A stretch of DNA of 64,000 bases from Meconema thalassinum (lineage: Eukaryota; Arthropoda; Insecta; Orthoptera; Tettigoniidae). How positions within the stretch are numbered: position 1 is the stretch's first letter; each line of letters begins with the position of its first letter. Shown here one piece after another: positions 63,520 to 64,000 of this stretch. A program made the position numbers and the translations under genes. Location of the stretch: NCBI GenBank assembly GCA_946902985.2, contig OX336388.2, positions 1,704,535,978-1,704,599,977 on the forward strand, in the 5' to 3' direction. The notes beneath the pieces were generated by a model, which made no database searches, was not told the origin of the DNA, and saw nothing but the letters and a program-made list of their open reading frames with translations.

Positions 63520-64000
63520 ACTCCCAGCATTAAACGCCATATTGTGTTTTTCAATCGCTAGGCAGCACTGCCAAGGGAATAAATGTGGTGGGTAAGCTGG
63601 TCGGTGCTATTTGTGCTGGATAAGCATTAAACCTTCGGAGTAGTGGCTCTCCGTAGTTGCTTATTGTATTTCTCCTACCAGCTACCAACAATTTATGATT
63701 TGTAGCATGGATTTGTATTCTAATTGTATGAATCTTTATTTCATGGCTTGTTTTCGTTTATCGAAAAGTGCTGTGATGGCTGCGCTAGAATTATCAGCTT
63801 CGGTACGCACACAGGTGACGATATTTGTATACATTATACGGCAATAAAAAATTAAACATTTCAAAGATCTTGTATACTACACAGCTTGGACATTCTTAAA
63901 ATTGTGACGAATGTTAATTTACGCTTCGTTTTCATACCGGTACTATGATGAATGTATAGATTGAATTGGAGATATGCTACTGTCACACTTGTTTCAACAA
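63520..64000. other. Intronic sequence, nothing recognised
   Basis: AT-rich end of the window. No exon, repeat or element end was identified. Confidence 0.4.

Overview
This window looks like intronic sequence of a large, repeat-rich insect genome. Spliced exons, insect-type retroelements and abundant tRNA-derived SINEs support this; a polyneopteran such as a stick insect, cricket or cockroach is my guess from the SINE types, not something the sequence proves. I see no prokaryotic features, no CRISPR array and no complete tRNA or rRNA gene.

The only host gene I can support is Lar, the LAR-type receptor protein tyrosine phosphatase, on the minus strand. Four consecutive exons are visible at 49040-48824, 24356-24181, 19636-19442 and 15419-15196. 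They have proper AG/GT borders and phases that join without a break. They encode the end of the penultimate fibronectin III domain, the last fibronectin III domain, the juxtamembrane stalk and the single transmembrane helix. The phosphatase domains and the Ig and earlier FN3 exons lie outside the window or were not found. The introns are 24.5, 4.5 and 4.0 kb, and more than 15 kb of intron follows exon D.

Almost everything else is transposable elements, often nested. From left to right: a head-to-head Penelope-like element with a hammerhead-ribozyme motif at each end (825-5395); a piggyBac-like deletion derivative (6379-7452); SINEs (7.5-8.1 kb); an internally deleted Copia element with both LTRs (9367-11278); a 5'-truncated LINE (13307-14572); LINE, hAT and Tigger debris (16-19 kb); a broken LINE holding a Tigger-like element (20.4-23.4 kb); an 8.5 kb structure with about 500 bp inverted repeats (25046-33534) that carries a decayed PIN-like/CXC gene and a later LINE; two CR1/Jockey-type LINE copies in opposite orientation (34.05-39.4 kb); a 166 bp Penelope-end insertion (39927-40092); a LINE split by a 4.96 kb DNA transposon (40202-46488); a repeat with 120 bp tandem units (46.5-48.1 kb); two SINEs around exon A; an inverted-repeat mini-element with hammerhead motifs (50.3-50.95 kb); a nearly intact Tc1-like element (52200-53664); a long degraded LINE (54.7-57.9 kb); a mariner fossil split by a tandem-repeat element (59.1-61.5 kb); and a LINE C-terminus (62.8-63.5 kb).

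The most unusual items are the long-TIR element with its PIN-like/CXC gene, the outward-facing hammerhead motifs that recur in five or more loci with the same extra nucleotide before helix II, and the nested transposon at 41174-46129 with its degenerate minisatellite. All family calls come from reading motifs by eye; no database search was possible.
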